NCBI GenBank assembly: GCA_017480745.1
Contig: JAFUSA010000017.1
Location: 80,174-120,985 of the forward strand
Direction: 5' to 3'
Length of the DNA stretch: 40,812 nucleotides
Source of the DNA: Alphaproteobacteria bacterium
GTDB taxonomy: Bacteria > Pseudomonadota > Alphaproteobacteria > RF32 > CAG-239
Part shown: positions 17,419 to 25,721 of the stretch, one piece after another
How the letters are laid out: each line of letters starts with the position of its first letter
Position numbering within the stretch: position 1 is the stretch's first letter
Position numbers and translations under genes: made by a program
Notes under the pieces: model-generated
What the model was told of the DNA's origin: nothing
Seen by the model: the letters and a program-made list of their open reading frames with translations, nothing else
Databases searched by the model: none

Positions 17419-18144
17419 TTAACAACCGCCTTTTTCTACACTACAATCTTCTAATGTTTCTTTCCAATACTCACTTGATGGATCTGCGTCAAAGTAAAAG
17501 TATAATGATTTGTTTGTCGGTTCATCTTCGCAAATAGTTATGGCTTCGTCCACGCTGAGCGGAGGAACATCAAGAAATACCATATTATCAGATGAACCAA
17601 CAATAGACACATTAGCATTGCTCCAATCTTGGGTTAGTAACTCAATACATGCTTCTTCATTATCTCCAATAGTATAATCGATGTAAAACGCCTGACGATC
17701 ACCATCTTTGGCTTTATCTGCTGCATATAAACTAACCCTACCACCGAAAGGATTGGTAATAGACATAATCTTGCCATCAGTTACGGTAATCATTTCATCA
17801 GGGAATATTTTGGCTTTTTTAACTATCGGACAGCCATTGTTATCATAGGTAGGATTGCCGTTTGCATCAACGCCGGAAGCACCCATGCAACCGGAGGCGT
17901 TGCAAGTGCCATTTGCACCACTCATACACTCCACCCCGATATAATTCTTCTGTGGTCCCCAAAAGGCACGAATATTACCGGCAATAAGAGTTATTTGCTC
18001 AATGGTTTTATTGATTCTATACTTTTGCATTGCTTTGCTATATCCTGCAATGCCGCCAACACTCAAAACGCCAACGATAGCGAGCACGCCCAACATCTCA
18101 ATCATTGAACGTCCGTTTTGATTTTTTATTTTTAAGTTATTCAT
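17419..18144 (-). CDS. Type IV pilin-like protein (pilin 3)
   Basis: 241 residues, with leader MNNLKIKNQNG, predicted cleavage G11|R12 and Glu at +5, then the shared helix. The body contains CMSGANGTCNASGCMGASG and the conserved pair EACIELLTQDW and EAITICED. The end (KETLEDCSVEKGGC) adds two Cys and resembles the end of the pilin at 33188-33964. GAAAGGAAG precedes the ATG, as in pilin 5. It is the simplest full-length member with a class A leader and without the 107-bp insert. Confidence 0.88.
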   Translation of the reverse strand: MNNLKIKNQNGRSMIEMLGVLAIVGVLSVGGIAGYSKAMQKYRINKTIEQITLIAGNIRAFWGPQKNYIGVECMSGANGTCNASGCMGASGVDANGNPTYDNNGCPIVKKAKIFPDEMITVTDGKIMSITNPFGGRVSLYAADKAKDGDRQAFYIDYTIGDNEEACIELLTQDWSNANVSIVGSSDNMVFLDVPPLSVDEAITICEDEPTNKSLYFYFDADPSSEYWKETLEDCSVEKGGC

Positions 18145-18352
18145 AGTAAACTTCCTTTCGTATGAATTGTTGATATTACATTAAAACAACCGCCCGATAA
18201 GGCGGCCGGAAGTTGAAGACTATTTTCCTTTAAACAGTGTAGACTATTAGATTACTCCTATTCATCTACCTTCCAGCCACGCTGGAAAATTTAACGTCCT
18301 ATCAGACGAAAGGAAAAGAGGTCTTCACACCCCAGACAAGTTACCTCATCTT
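18145..18352 (-). ncRNA. Class A structured leader RNA of pilin 3
   Basis: About 208 nt. Hairpin I GAGGT...ACCTC encloses a loop with TCTGGGGTGT, the best conserved loop. Hairpin II is CGTC...GACG followed by TTAAA. Hairpin III is TTTCCAGC/GCTGGAA. Hairpin IV is GTAGA...TCTAC; this stem is GTGGG/TCCAC in the pilin 5 leader and GTCGCG/CGCGAC in the pilin 6 leader, a clear compensatory pattern. Then CTTCCGGCC leads into the terminator-like hairpin. GGCTGGAAG of hairpin III can instead pair with that CTTCCGGCC. Confidence 0.7.
18181..18207 (-). terminator. Terminator-like hairpin inside the pilin 3 leader
   Basis: Minus strand: GCCGCC, loop TTATCG, GGCGG, then TTGTTTTAA, about 37 bp before the pilin start codon. 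Confidence 0.68.
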
Positions 18353-18358
18353 GATTTT

Positions 18359-18386
18359 ATGATACCATAAAAAATTAAAAAGTCAA
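18359..18386 (-). promoter_or_regulatory. Extended -10 promoter of pilin 3 leader
   Basis: Minus strand: TTGACT (18386-18381), 16-bp spacer ending TTTATGG, then TATCAT (18364-18359). It is divergent from hfq; nothing else is recognised in the 230 bp between it and the hfq start. Confidence 0.72.
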
Positions 18387-18615
18387 ACTGTTTTTTTCAA
18401 AATATACTTTTTATAAAAAAATAATAAAATACCATATTGTTTAGAAATAGAGAAAGGATTTTATCCGGATAGAAGCGAGAAGTGAAAGCTATGGTTATTT
18501 TAATTGCTATACCAACCCTATAAAATATCCGTGCAAAAATACAGATTGTTGTGGATTTTTACAAAAAATAATCTTACATCTATGAACAAGTGTTATTCCT
18601 CAAAGGTAAAAAATA

Positions 18616-18831
18616 ATGAATAAAGTACAGAATGAATTTTTGGATGATGTTAAAAACGAAAAAGCGGCTGTAACTGTTTTTTTGATTAACGGGGTAAAGT
18701 TGCAAGGTATTATAACTTCATACGATGAGGACAGTTTGCTATTGCGTCGTGACGGTCATACACAATTAGTTTATAAACATGCTGTTTCCACCATAATGCC
18801 GAGTGTTGCCGTAGAAATTGCCGACGAATAG
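18616..18831 (+). CDS. hfq: RNA chaperone Hfq
   Basis: A 71-residue hexameric Sm-like protein that binds U-rich and A-rich RNA and mediates small-RNA pairing. Sm1 is seen in [23 protein letters not shown] and Sm2 in the [10 protein letters not shown] box, which keeps the Y-K-H proximal-face residues. AAAGGTAAAAAATA precedes the ATG. Its TAG overlaps the GTG of hflX by one base, the classic hfq-hflX arrangement. Confidence 0.97.
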   Translation: MNKVQNEFLDDVKNEKAAVTVFLINGVKLQGIITSYDEDSLLLRRDGHTQLVYKHAVSTIMPSVAVEIADE

Positions 18832-20153
18832 TGATAGAAGTTCAACAAAATAAAAAATATAATGCTTGCGTTATTTGCCCGATAAATTCGCTTGAAAAAA
18901 ATAGTTTATCGGAACAGAGTCGTTTACAGGAAATAATCGGGTTAGCGTTGGCAATTAACCTTAATGTAGCTTATAATGAAATTCTACACATAAAAGAAAT
19001 TAAACCGGCAACTTTTTTCAGCAAAAGCTTTATAGATCGTCTAAAACCTGTTTTAGAGGCCGACAAAATTGATTTAATGGTAGTAGATACACGCCTCACA
19101 CCTATTCAACAACGTAATTTGGAGCGCGAATTAAAAATTAAAGTTATTGACCGAACAGCTTTAATTTTAGAAATTTTCGGTGAGCGCGCCAACACCAAAG
19201 AAGGTTCTTTGCAGGTAGAATTAGCACACCTTACATATCAGCGATCACGCTTGGTGCGCAGTTGGACCCACTTGGAGCGACAACGAGGAGGTGCCGGATT
19301 CTTGGGTGGACCGGGAGAAACACAAATTGAGCTTGACAGACGTGTTATTGACGATAAAATCGTACGTATTAAAAAAGATTTGGCAAAAGTTAAACAAACC
19401 CGCAATATTCAACGCAGTGCTCGCAAGAAAGTTCCCTACCCTACTGTGGCGCTTGTCGGATATACTAACGCCGGAAAATCTACTTTATTTAACAGATTAA
19501 CTGAAAGCAATGTTATGGCGGCGGATATGCTTTTTGCCACATTGGATCCGACAATGCGCAAGATAATTTTACCTCATGGAGCCGAAATTATTTTATCGGA
19601 TACCGTAGGATTTATTTCTGATTTACCGCACGAATTAATAATGGCCTTTCGCGCCACTTTGGAAGAAGTTTTAAACGCTGATATTATTTTGCATGTTAGA
19701 GATATTGCAAATTCCGACACCGGAAGTCAGTGTGAAGATGTGCTGAAAGTTTTAGATAGTTTGGGTTTGCAAAACATCAAATATGCTGATAATTACATTG
19801 AAGTTTTGAACAAAACCGACTTGCTCAGTAAAGAAGAATTGCAAAACTGGAAAAATAAGGTTGCAAATCATAAAAATATTGTGTTAACATCAGCATACGA
19901 TGGTGAGGGATGTGATCTTTTGCTGAATATCATTGAACAGAAGCTTACTTCATCGTTTGTAAAGTGCTCGGTTGATATACCTCCAGATGACGGAAGGAGC
20001 ATCGCTTGGATATACCAAAACAGCCAAGTTACGGCAGTTGAAAAAACAGATACCGCGCATACGTATATTATTAGGATAAATCAGGAGAATCTTTCTCGCT
20101 TGGAAAAGTTAAAAGAAAATAATGCTCTTATTAAAATAAGGAAACGGTTATGA
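18831..20153 (+). CDS. hflX: GTPase HflX
   Basis: A 440-residue ribosome-binding GTPase that splits stalled ribosomes. The N-terminal HflX domain (about 1-195) has TPIQQRNLERE and the RGGAGFLGGPGETQ segment. The G domain has GYTNAGKST (210-218), DTVGFISDLP and NKTD. A C-terminal extension of about 60 residues follows. It starts with GTG at 18831 inside the hfq stop; family alignment and coupling support this start. Confidence 0.95.
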   Translation: MIEVQQNKKYNACVICPINSLEKNSLSEQSRLQEIIGLALAINLNVAYNEILHIKEIKPATFFSKSFIDRLKPVLEADKIDLMVVDTRLTPIQQRNLERELKIKVIDRTALILEIFGERANTKEGSLQVELAHLTYQRSRLVRSWTHLERQRGGAGFLGGPGETQIELDRRVIDDKIVRIKKDLAKVKQTRNIQRSARKKVPYPTVALVGYTNAGKSTLFNRLTESNVMAADMLFATLDPTMRKIILPHGAEIILSDTVGFISDLPHELIMAFRATLEEVLNADIILHVRDIANSDTGSQCEDVLKVLDSLGLQNIKYADNYIEVLNKTDLLSKEELQNWKNKVANHKNIVLTSAYDGEGCDLLLNIIEQKLTSSFVKCSVDIPPDDGRSIAWIYQNSQVTAVEKTDTAHTYIIRINQENLSRLEKLKENNALIKIRKRL

Positions 20154-20530
20154 GAAAAATTTGGTCTTTGTTGTTAGTTTTGGTAATAGTGTCAGGCTGT
20201 TCGTGGTTCAAAATGTCTAAGGATACATATTCTACCAAATTGGGAGAATGGATTGGTAAAAATGCGCAGTTGCTTTATGATAAATGGGGTTTGCCGCAAC
20301 ATACGACTCCGGTTGACGCCAACACATATATTCTAACTTATTTTGCATCGGAAGATGAGCCGATTGACGGCAATTTAGAGCCGTATGCCGATGATTTGAG
20401 CTACGACGCGATGTCTGTGCCTAATTATGGTTTGCCAATAGCCGAGCCACTGTATTATTGCAAAACATCTTTTGTTGTGCGTAACAATATCATAGTTGAT
20501 TATAACTTCAACGGTGATGATTGTTATTAA
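20150..20530 (+). CDS. Small predicted lipoprotein
   Basis: 126 residues with signal MRKIWSLLLVLVIVSGC and lipidated Cys17. The mature part (KLGEWIGKNAQLLYDKWG, then a TYILTYF strand) resembles the short SmpA/OmlA-like fold in which a helix pair binds other envelope proteins, but I cannot confirm this. The ATGA overlap with hflX places it third in the hfq-hflX operon. Two late Cys (YYCKTSF and DDCY) may pair. Confidence 0.82.
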   Translation: MRKIWSLLLVLVIVSGCSWFKMSKDTYSTKLGEWIGKNAQLLYDKWGLPQHTTPVDANTYILTYFASEDEPIDGNLEPYADDLSYDAMSVPNYGLPIAEPLYYCKTSFVVRNNIIVDYNFNGDDCY

Positions 20531-20570
20531 TTAGGTTTTATCCTTTCAAAAATTATGATTTACACTTTTT

Positions 20571-20603
20571 CCGGCGCCTTTACAAGCGCCGGCAGAAGTT
20601 TTT
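20571..20603. terminator. GC-rich hairpin between the lipoprotein and pilin 4
   Basis: CCGGCGC (20571-20577) pairs with GCGCCGG (20586-20592), followed on the plus strand by CAGAAGTTTTT. It works as a terminator for the rightward operon; the leftward strand lacks a T-run. Confidence 0.65.
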
Positions 20604-20614
20604 AAATTAAATTG

Positions 20615-21487
20615 TTAATTCTGCCAAGTTTGACTGCTCCAATAAGAACCATTTAAATCTATATCAAAGCTAAAACTAATATAAGGATAACCTTTAACTT
20701 TACTACCATCTGTTGTAGAAGCTATTATTTCTGAACATTTTGCTGCTGCTAAATCAATTGATACCGGTGTTTTGAAATATAAATATGATTTACCATTAAA
20801 TAATTCAAAGGCCTTTACATTTGCATCGCTCCAATCTTGTGTCATAAGCTCAATACAAGCTTCTATGTTGTATCCTATGTAGGGAACAATAGCAAATGCC
20901 TTATGATCACCTACAACAGATTTATCTATTATATCTAAGGTAGTAGGATAACCAAACGGATTGGTTATTGCTGTAATTCTTTTATCATCATCACTTAAAG
21001 TAAGCATTTCCTCGGGAAATATTTTGGCTTTTTTAACTATCGGACATCCATTATAAGCTTTTTCATAATTTCCGGAACTATTACTTTGCTGTCCCTGACA
21101 TCCGCCACTATTACAAAAATAACCAGAACAATACACACCTAAAAAATTCTTCTGTGATCCCCAAAAGGCACGAATATTACCGGCGATGAGAGTAATCTGT
21201 TCAATAGTTTTGTTGATTCTGTATTTGGTCATTGCTTTGCTGTATCCGGCGATGCCACCAACTGACAAAACACCGATTATGGCAAGCACGCCCAACATCT
21301 CAATCATACTTCTTCCGTATTGCGGCACATCTGCTTGTCTGTTTTTCGCTGGTGTACCGTCTGTGTACACGGCACTCAAAACAGTCGGCGCATCTGCACC
21401 ACTCTCCGGAAGAAGGCAGCGTCCGGATTGTCTCTCTTTCCCGCAAGGGGCGAGAGAAGCATTATTTTTAATTTCTAAGTTTCTCAT
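20615..21487 (-). CDS. Type IV pilin-like protein with long inserted leader (pilin 4)
   Basis: 290 residues. The predicted cleavage site G58|R59 with Glu at +5 lies after a 58-residue leader instead of the 11 in pilins 2 and 3. The extra 47 residues are an 11-codon block (residues 10-20) and a 36-codon block (ending QADVPQYGRS). The body resembles pilin 2: CSGYFCNSGGCQG, IEACIELMTQDW, AAAKCSEI and a FDIDLNGSYW end. It has a class B leader and the AAGGAGATAAGATT ribosome site. In-frame inserts in a peptide that would be cleaved off should be tolerated. Confidence 0.87.
   Translation of the reverse strand: MRNLEIKNNASLAPCGKERQSGRCLLPESGADAPTVLSAVYTDGTPAKNRQADVPQYGRSMIEMLGVLAIIGVLSVGGIAGYSKAMTKYRINKTIEQITLIAGNIRAFWGSQKNFLGVYCSGYFCNSGGCQGQQSNSSGNYEKAYNGCPIVKKAKIFPEEMLTLSDDDKRITAITNPFGYPTTLDIIDKSVVGDHKAFAIVPYIGYNIEACIELMTQDWSDANVKAFELFNGKSYLYFKTPVSIDLAAAKCSEIIASTTDGSKVKGYPYISFSFDIDLNGSYWSSQTWQN
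21309..21415 (-). repeat. 107-bp in-frame palindrome-ended element, copy in pilin 4
   Basis: Bounded by CTTCTTCCG and its exact inverse CGGAAGAAG. It encodes LLPESGADAPTVLSAVYTDG and on to QADVPQYGRS. Internal near-direct repeats GCAGATGCGCCG and GCAGATGTGCCG are present, with GTGTACAC in the middle. It differs from the pilin 5 copy at one base (Gly for Ser codon). Confidence 0.75.
21428..21460 (-). repeat. 33-bp second in-frame insert in pilin 4
   Basis: Codons 10-20 (ASLAPCGKERQ), absent from pilins 2, 3 and 6. An imperfect inverted repeat CTCTCGCCC...GGGAAAGAG spans it. The pilin 5 copy is at 25749-25781. Confidence 0.55.
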
Positions 21488-21718
21488 AATCTTATCTCCT
21501 TTGTAAAAGTTGCATATAAAATTTTAACCGCCAAACGGCGGTCGGGAGAGCTCAAAAATCATAAAAAACCAAATGATTTCCGTAACCTTTAAGCTAACGC
21601 CCTGAACATCCGCTACGGACTCCCCGACCAAATCGGAGATATTTTTACATCATTTTAACGGCATTATTACTAACACCAAGTTTTTTAAGAGCTTTTGAGA
21701 GCCCCGAACCGAAGTTCT
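21488..21718 (-). ncRNA. Class B structured leader RNA of pilin 4
   Basis: About 231 nt, matching the pilin 2 leader block for block. Shared elements are CAGAACTTCGGTTCG, GCTCTTAA, TCTCCGATTTGGTYGGGGAG, GCGGATGTTCA, TAAAGGT, an ATCAT/ATGAT stem and GAGCTCTCCCGACCGCC. Stem changes relative to pilin 2 are compensatory. GGTCGGG-GAG can pair with CTC-T-CCCGACC (7 + 3 bp around a bulge), competing with the terminator stem. The order of parts parallels class A although the sequences differ. Confidence 0.65.
21519..21543 (-). terminator. Terminator-like hairpin inside the pilin 4 leader
   Basis: Minus strand: GACCGCC, loop GTTT, GGCGGTT, then AAAATTTTAT, about 30 bp before the pilin start codon. 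Confidence 0.62.
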
Positions 21719-21724
21719 GATCAT

Positions 21725-21752
21725 ATACTACCATAAAAAATGCAAATGTAAA
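21725..21752 (-). promoter_or_regulatory. Extended -10 promoter of pilin 4 leader
   Basis: Minus strand: TTTACA (21752-21747), 16-bp spacer ending TTTATGG, then TAGTAT (21730-21725). The plus-strand remainder up to 21883 should hold the promoter of the AlbA_2 gene; TTTACA at about 21830 is a candidate -35. Confidence 0.62.
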
Positions 21753-21883
21753 GCATTATTTGCAAAATCAGCTAAAAAATTAATTTCACCCCAAAAGCCG
21801 CTAACTTTAACTATAAATAATCATTTACAATCAATATTTATTGTGTTAAACTCTTTCTACGAAAAAACAAACAGGAGCTACCT

Positions 21884-22951
21884 ATGTCGCGAGCGGAAGA
21901 TATTTTTGAAAAGCTGATTTATTTTGGTGAAGACGCATTAGATGAGTTTATTCGTGAACACCAAAGTGAGGAGTTATTTATGGACTTTAAACAAGCCAAC
22001 TCAACAGGCAAACACGGTTGGTCTTTAAGCTCTGATGACCGCCGTAATTTAGGTAAATGTATTTCCGGCTTTGGTAATTCCGAAGGCGGAGTTATTGTTT
22101 GGGGCGTGGAATGTTCCCGAGATACAGATGTTGGCGATGTTGCTAAAACAAAAGTTAAGGTTCATAACGTGCATCGCTTTATGAGCTGGGTAGAAAATGC
22201 TATTTCCGGTTGCACAATTCCAAGCCACAACAAAGTGCGTAATCATATTATTTCCGTAGATGAAAACGGCGACGGTTATTTGGCCACTTATATTCCTAAA
22301 TCAGCGGTAGCGCCATTAATGACCACCATAGGTAATAATATTTATATTCGCTCCGGCTCTAACAATGTTCCCGCGCCGTATGCGGTTATTGCCGGAATGT
22401 TCGGTCGTCGTCCGCAGCCTAATGTAGAATTATCCGTAATAAATCGCCGATTGGAAGTTTTGGAAAACGATGATGAAGATATATTATACCCTAAAACAAT
22501 AGATACTCCGCCGCAAAAATATGTTAAAATAACATTTGATATTCACTGTGAAAATGCCGGAAATGTTATTGCTCATGAGCTCTATTTAACCTGCACAACC
22601 GAAAATTCCGGCGGCGAATATAACAAAGTTCGATTTGCCGACTATAATATAATGTCTAATTTTATGGGAATGGAGGGGCATATTAATTTAATAACAAAAC
22701 CGGAATTACGCTTACCTCCACGTGGCATTTTAAAGTTCGCGCGGTTGGAAATATTACTTTCGGAATTTATAGAAGATGACTTGCTGATTAATGGAGTTGT
22801 CGGTGCCGAAAGCTCTATGCCTAAATCTTTTCGCATTTATGCCGCAAAAAACAATTTGCGTTCGTATGTAGCAAAAGTATTGCGTTCGGAGGATAATAAC
22901 GAGTTATTGCTTAATGAATTTTTCCGTGAATTTTATCGGGAGGTGGCTTAA
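21884..22951 (+). CDS. AlbA_2 / Schlafen-type ATP-binding domain protein
   Basis: 355 residues. Residues about 20-165 form a divergent AAA-4 (AlbA_2) domain: FMDFKQANSTGKHGWSLSSD, ISGFGNSEGGVIVWGVE, and a late IYIRSGSNNVPAP. This domain occurs in putative transcription regulators and in defence or nucleic-acid-binding proteins. The C-terminal half is beta-rich, with no family I recognise. AGGAGCTACCT precedes the ATG. It abuts rnhA with TAAATG, so the pair is cotranscribed. The function remains open. Confidence 0.85.
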   Translation: MSRAEDIFEKLIYFGEDALDEFIREHQSEELFMDFKQANSTGKHGWSLSSDDRRNLGKCISGFGNSEGGVIVWGVECSRDTDVGDVAKTKVKVHNVHRFMSWVENAISGCTIPSHNKVRNHIISVDENGDGYLATYIPKSAVAPLMTTIGNNIYIRSGSNNVPAPYAVIAGMFGRRPQPNVELSVINRRLEVLENDDEDILYPKTIDTPPQKYVKITFDIHCENAGNVIAHELYLTCTTENSGGEYNKVRFADYNIMSNFMGMEGHINLITKPELRLPPRGILKFARLEILLSEFIEDDLLINGVVGAESSMPKSFRIYAAKNNLRSYVAKVLRSEDNNELLLNEFFREFYREVA

Positions 22952-23398
22952 ATGGCGGCAAGAGTTGAAATTTTCACTGACGGAGCTTGTTCCGGTAACC
23001 CCGGTGCCGGCGGTTGGGGAGCAATTTTGCGCTATAAAGATATTGAAAAGGAATTAAGCGGCGGTGAAGAAAATACCACAAATAATCGCATGGAATTAAT
23101 GGCGGTTATTATGGCATTAAGCGCGCTTAAAACAACTTGCAGCATATCCCTTTATACCGACAGCAAATATGTTATGTGCGGTATAACCGAATGGATGAAA
23201 AATTGGAAAAAAAACGGCTGGCACACATCCAACAAAAAAACTCCTGTTAAAAATATGGATTTATGGCAAAAACTCGATGAATTGGTGCAAAAACACGAAA
23301 TTCATTGGATTTGGGTAAAAGGACATAACGGACATACGGAAAATGAACGTTGCGATGCGTTGGCGCGCAACGAGGTATCTATGATTAAAGGGTGTTAA
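22952..23398 (+). CDS. rnhA: Ribonuclease HI
   Basis: A 148-residue endonuclease that degrades RNA in RNA-DNA hybrids. Metal-binding acids D10 ([11 protein letters not shown]), E48 (NNRMELM), D70 (LYTDSKYV) and D135 ([11 protein letters not shown]), with H125 in WVKGHNGH, are all in place. GGGAGGTGGC in the end of the preceding gene is its ribosome site. Confidence 0.97.
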   Translation: MAARVEIFTDGACSGNPGAGGWGAILRYKDIEKELSGGEENTTNNRMELMAVIMALSALKTTCSISLYTDSKYVMCGITEWMKNWKKNGWHTSNKKTPVKNMDLWQKLDELVQKHEIHWIWVKGHNGHTENERCDALARNEVSMIKGC

Positions 23399-23456
23399 AA
23401 AGATAGTTGCCAATTAAATATTTTTATTTTATATTAAGCATTAACAGGAGACTTAT

Positions 23457-24638
23457 ATGGTTGCAGGAATTTGTATTCACAATGCCACGGTATTTAATGG
23501 CTACTCAACTATGCGTAATTGCGCTGTGTTAATCAAACAAAACAAAATCATTGATGTGTTCAACGAAGAGCGCTTTTTAAAAAAAGAATTTAAAGCAGAC
23601 ACTCAGTTTATTGACGCCAAAGGAGCATTTGTGGCTCCCGGTTTCATTGACACACATATCCATGGTATAGGCGGTTTTGGCACAGAGGATTGTTCACCGG
23701 ATTCCATTTTGAAAATGTCGGAAAATTTATTACAATATGGAGTTACTTCATTTATCCCTACCCTTTATTCCGCACCAAAAGAAAAAATGCTGCAAGGCAT
23801 TAATGCCGTTGTTGCCGCAATGGGCAAAGAAAAAGGCGCTCGTATTTTAGGTATGCATTTAGAGGGGCCGTTCATATCTCCGGAAAGATTGGGAGTGCAA
23901 TCGGCAGACAGTATAAGTCCGGTAGATTTGAATCTGATGGAAGAGTTTTGGGAAGCTTCGTCCGGACATATAATTAATATGACTGTTGCTCCGGAATTAA
24001 AGCACATGCGGGAATTAGCTTTATTTTGCCTTTCCAAAGGCATAGTTTTGCAAGCCGGACATACCAACGCCACCTATAAACAGATGATTGAAGGTATGCA
24101 AGCGCGCATTATGCACGTTACGCACTTATTCAACGCTATGAGTCGCATGCATCACCGTGATCCTGGGGTTGTAGGCGCTGTATTTATTCATCCGGAATTA
24201 TCTTGCGAGGTTATCGCTGACGGTATTCATATAAATCCGGAAATTATTAAGTTTTTACTTACTTGTAAATCTTTGGATAAAGTTGTTTTGGTAACTGATG
24301 CTTTGAAACCAACCAAACAAAAAAAGAAAAAATTATTGGCAAACGGTGAAGAGGTTTATTTAGATAAATGTTTCTATCGCAAGTCGGATAACGCCATCGC
24401 AGGTTCGGCTTTGACTATGTTAGACAGTGTGCGTAATATTGTTTCGTATGGTTTCAATTTTGAGCAAACTGTGCGTATGGCTTCAACAAATCCGGCACGA
24501 ATAATGAAAAAAGATCATTTAGGAGTGATAGCTCCGGGCTATGAGGCAGATATTGTAATTTTAAATGAAAAGCTTAAATTACTCTATACCATCATTCAAG
24601 GCAAAATTTTTCAGAAAGGTAAAAAACTATGCGTGTGA
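23457..24638 (+). CDS. nagA: N-acetylglucosamine-6-phosphate deacetylase
   Basis: A 393-residue amidohydrolase that removes acetate from GlcNAc-6-P in amino-sugar catabolism and wall recycling. Metal and substrate residues are visible in FIDTHIHGIGGFGTED (65-78), MHLEGPFISPERLG, QAGHTNATY, HLFNAMSRMHHRDPG and LVTDAL. AACAGGAG precedes the ATG. Its end overlaps nagB by 10 bp. No PTS or NagC-like regulator is in the window. Confidence 0.96.
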   Translation: MVAGICIHNATVFNGYSTMRNCAVLIKQNKIIDVFNEERFLKKEFKADTQFIDAKGAFVAPGFIDTHIHGIGGFGTEDCSPDSILKMSENLLQYGVTSFIPTLYSAPKEKMLQGINAVVAAMGKEKGARILGMHLEGPFISPERLGVQSADSISPVDLNLMEEFWEASSGHIINMTVAPELKHMRELALFCLSKGIVLQAGHTNATYKQMIEGMQARIMHVTHLFNAMSRMHHRDPGVVGAVFIHPELSCEVIADGIHINPEIIKFLLTCKSLDKVVLVTDALKPTKQKKKKLLANGEEVYLDKCFYRKSDNAIAGSALTMLDSVRNIVSYGFNFEQTVRMASTNPARIMKKDHLGVIAPGYEADIVILNEKLKLLYTIIQGKIFQKGKKLCV

Positions 24639-25420
24639 TTATTAAGGAAGATAAACAAGAAGTAGCCGAATGGGCGGCGCAATATGTAGCGTATCGCATT
24701 AACAGTTTCAAATCGGCGGTAAAAAAACATTTTGTTTTAGGGTTGCCAACCGGTTCCACTCCTTTGGGAATGTATAACGAACTTATTAAACTAAACAAAA
24801 ATAACGCTGTTTCGTTTAGTAATGTGGTAACGTTCAATATGGATGAATATATAGGTCTATCTGCCGATCACCCGCAAAGCTATCACTATTTTATGTTTGA
24901 AAACTTTTTTAATCATATTGATATAAACAGAAAAAATATCCATATTTTAGACGGTATGACCACCGATTATGTTAAGGAATGCACTGACTATGAACAGGCA
25001 ATAAAAGATAATGGCGGGATAAACCTGTTTATCGGCGGTGTTGGTGAAGACGGGCATATTGCCTTTAATGAGCCTTTTTCATCACTTACTTCACGTACGC
25101 GTGTTAAAACACTGACTGAAAGCACTATTAAGGCCAATTCTCGCTTTTTTGCAGATGATTTAAGCAAAGTACCAAATCAAGCTCTGACTGTTGGAGTTGG
25201 AACAATTATGGATGCGGACGAGGTTTTGATTTTGGCAACCGGTAAAAATAAAGCGAGAGCATTAAAATACGGCATTGAAGGTGCCATCAGTCATGTTTGG
25301 ACAATTTCAGCATTGCAAATGCACCCTCACGGCATAATTTTGTGTGACAAAGCGTCTGCTTCGGAACTTTTGGAAGATACAGTCAATTATTTTAATGATA
25401 TTGAAAAAAAGCGTTATTAA
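24629..25420 (+). CDS. nagB: Glucosamine-6-phosphate deaminase
   Basis: 263 residues, converting GlcN-6-P to fructose-6-P and ammonia. Family motifs are LGLPTGSTPLGMY (phosphate loop), FNMDEYIGL (catalytic Asp and Glu), GGVGEDGHIAFNEP (catalytic His) and LATGKNKARAL. The length is that of the E. coli enzyme. It starts within the end of nagA and is coupled to it; AGAAAGG lies upstream. Confidence 0.97.
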   Translation: MRVIIKEDKQEVAEWAAQYVAYRINSFKSAVKKHFVLGLPTGSTPLGMYNELIKLNKNNAVSFSNVVTFNMDEYIGLSADHPQSYHYFMFENFFNHIDINRKNIHILDGMTTDYVKECTDYEQAIKDNGGINLFIGGVGEDGHIAFNEPFSSLTSRTRVKTLTESTIKANSRFFADDLSKVPNQALTVGVGTIMDADEVLILATGKNKARALKYGIEGAISHVWTISALQMHPHGIILCDKASASELLEDTVNYFNDIEKKRY

Positions 25421-25482
25421 AATTAAGTCTTTAATAGTTTCTCGGATGTTTGCATAATTTCTACTAATTTTGCAAAAATTGT

Positions 25483-25510
25483 TTGACTTTTGATTTTTTT
25501 ATGATATAGT
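25483..25510 (+). promoter_or_regulatory. Extended -10 promoter of pilin 5 leader
   Basis: TTGACT (25483-25488), 16-bp spacer ending TTTATGA, TATAGT (25505-25510). Same design as the other leader promoters. Confidence 0.74.
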
Positions 25511-25516
25511 AAAATC

Positions 25517-25721
25517 AAGATGAGGTAACTCGTCTGGGGTGTAACGACCTCTTAGAGTCGTCGTAAAGACGTTAAAATGTTTCCGGCTTTGGTCGGAAGG
25601 TGGGTGAATAAAGTTAGTCAAATAATCCACACTATTACTCTAATAGTCGTTAACTTCCGGCCGCCTCAGTGGGCGGTTGTTTTAATGTAATATCAATAAT
25701 TCAGATGAAAGGAAGTTTACT
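25517..25721 (+). ncRNA. Class A structured leader RNA of pilin 5
   Basis: About 205 nt, starting near ATCAAGATGAGG. Hairpin I is GAGGT...ACCTC with TCTGGGGTGT in its loop, hairpin II CGTC...GACG, hairpin III TTTCCGGC/GGTCGGAA, and hairpin IV GTGGG...TCCAC. The segment ACTATTACTCTAATAGT follows, then CTTCCGGCC and the terminator-like hairpin. The loop, spacing and ribosome-site region (GAAAGGAAGTTTACT) match the pilin 3 leader, while stem bases differ in pairs. Confidence 0.7.
25657..25684 (+). terminator. Terminator-like hairpin inside the pilin 5 leader
   Basis: GGCCGCC, loop TCAGTG, GGCGG, then TTGTTTTAA, ending about 37 bp before the pilin ATG. Confidence 0.7.

Noticed and set aside
25517..25721. 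A c-di-GMP riboswitch before the pilins
   Set aside because: c-di-GMP riboswitches often precede pilin genes, but the GEMM motifs I know are not present in either leader class.
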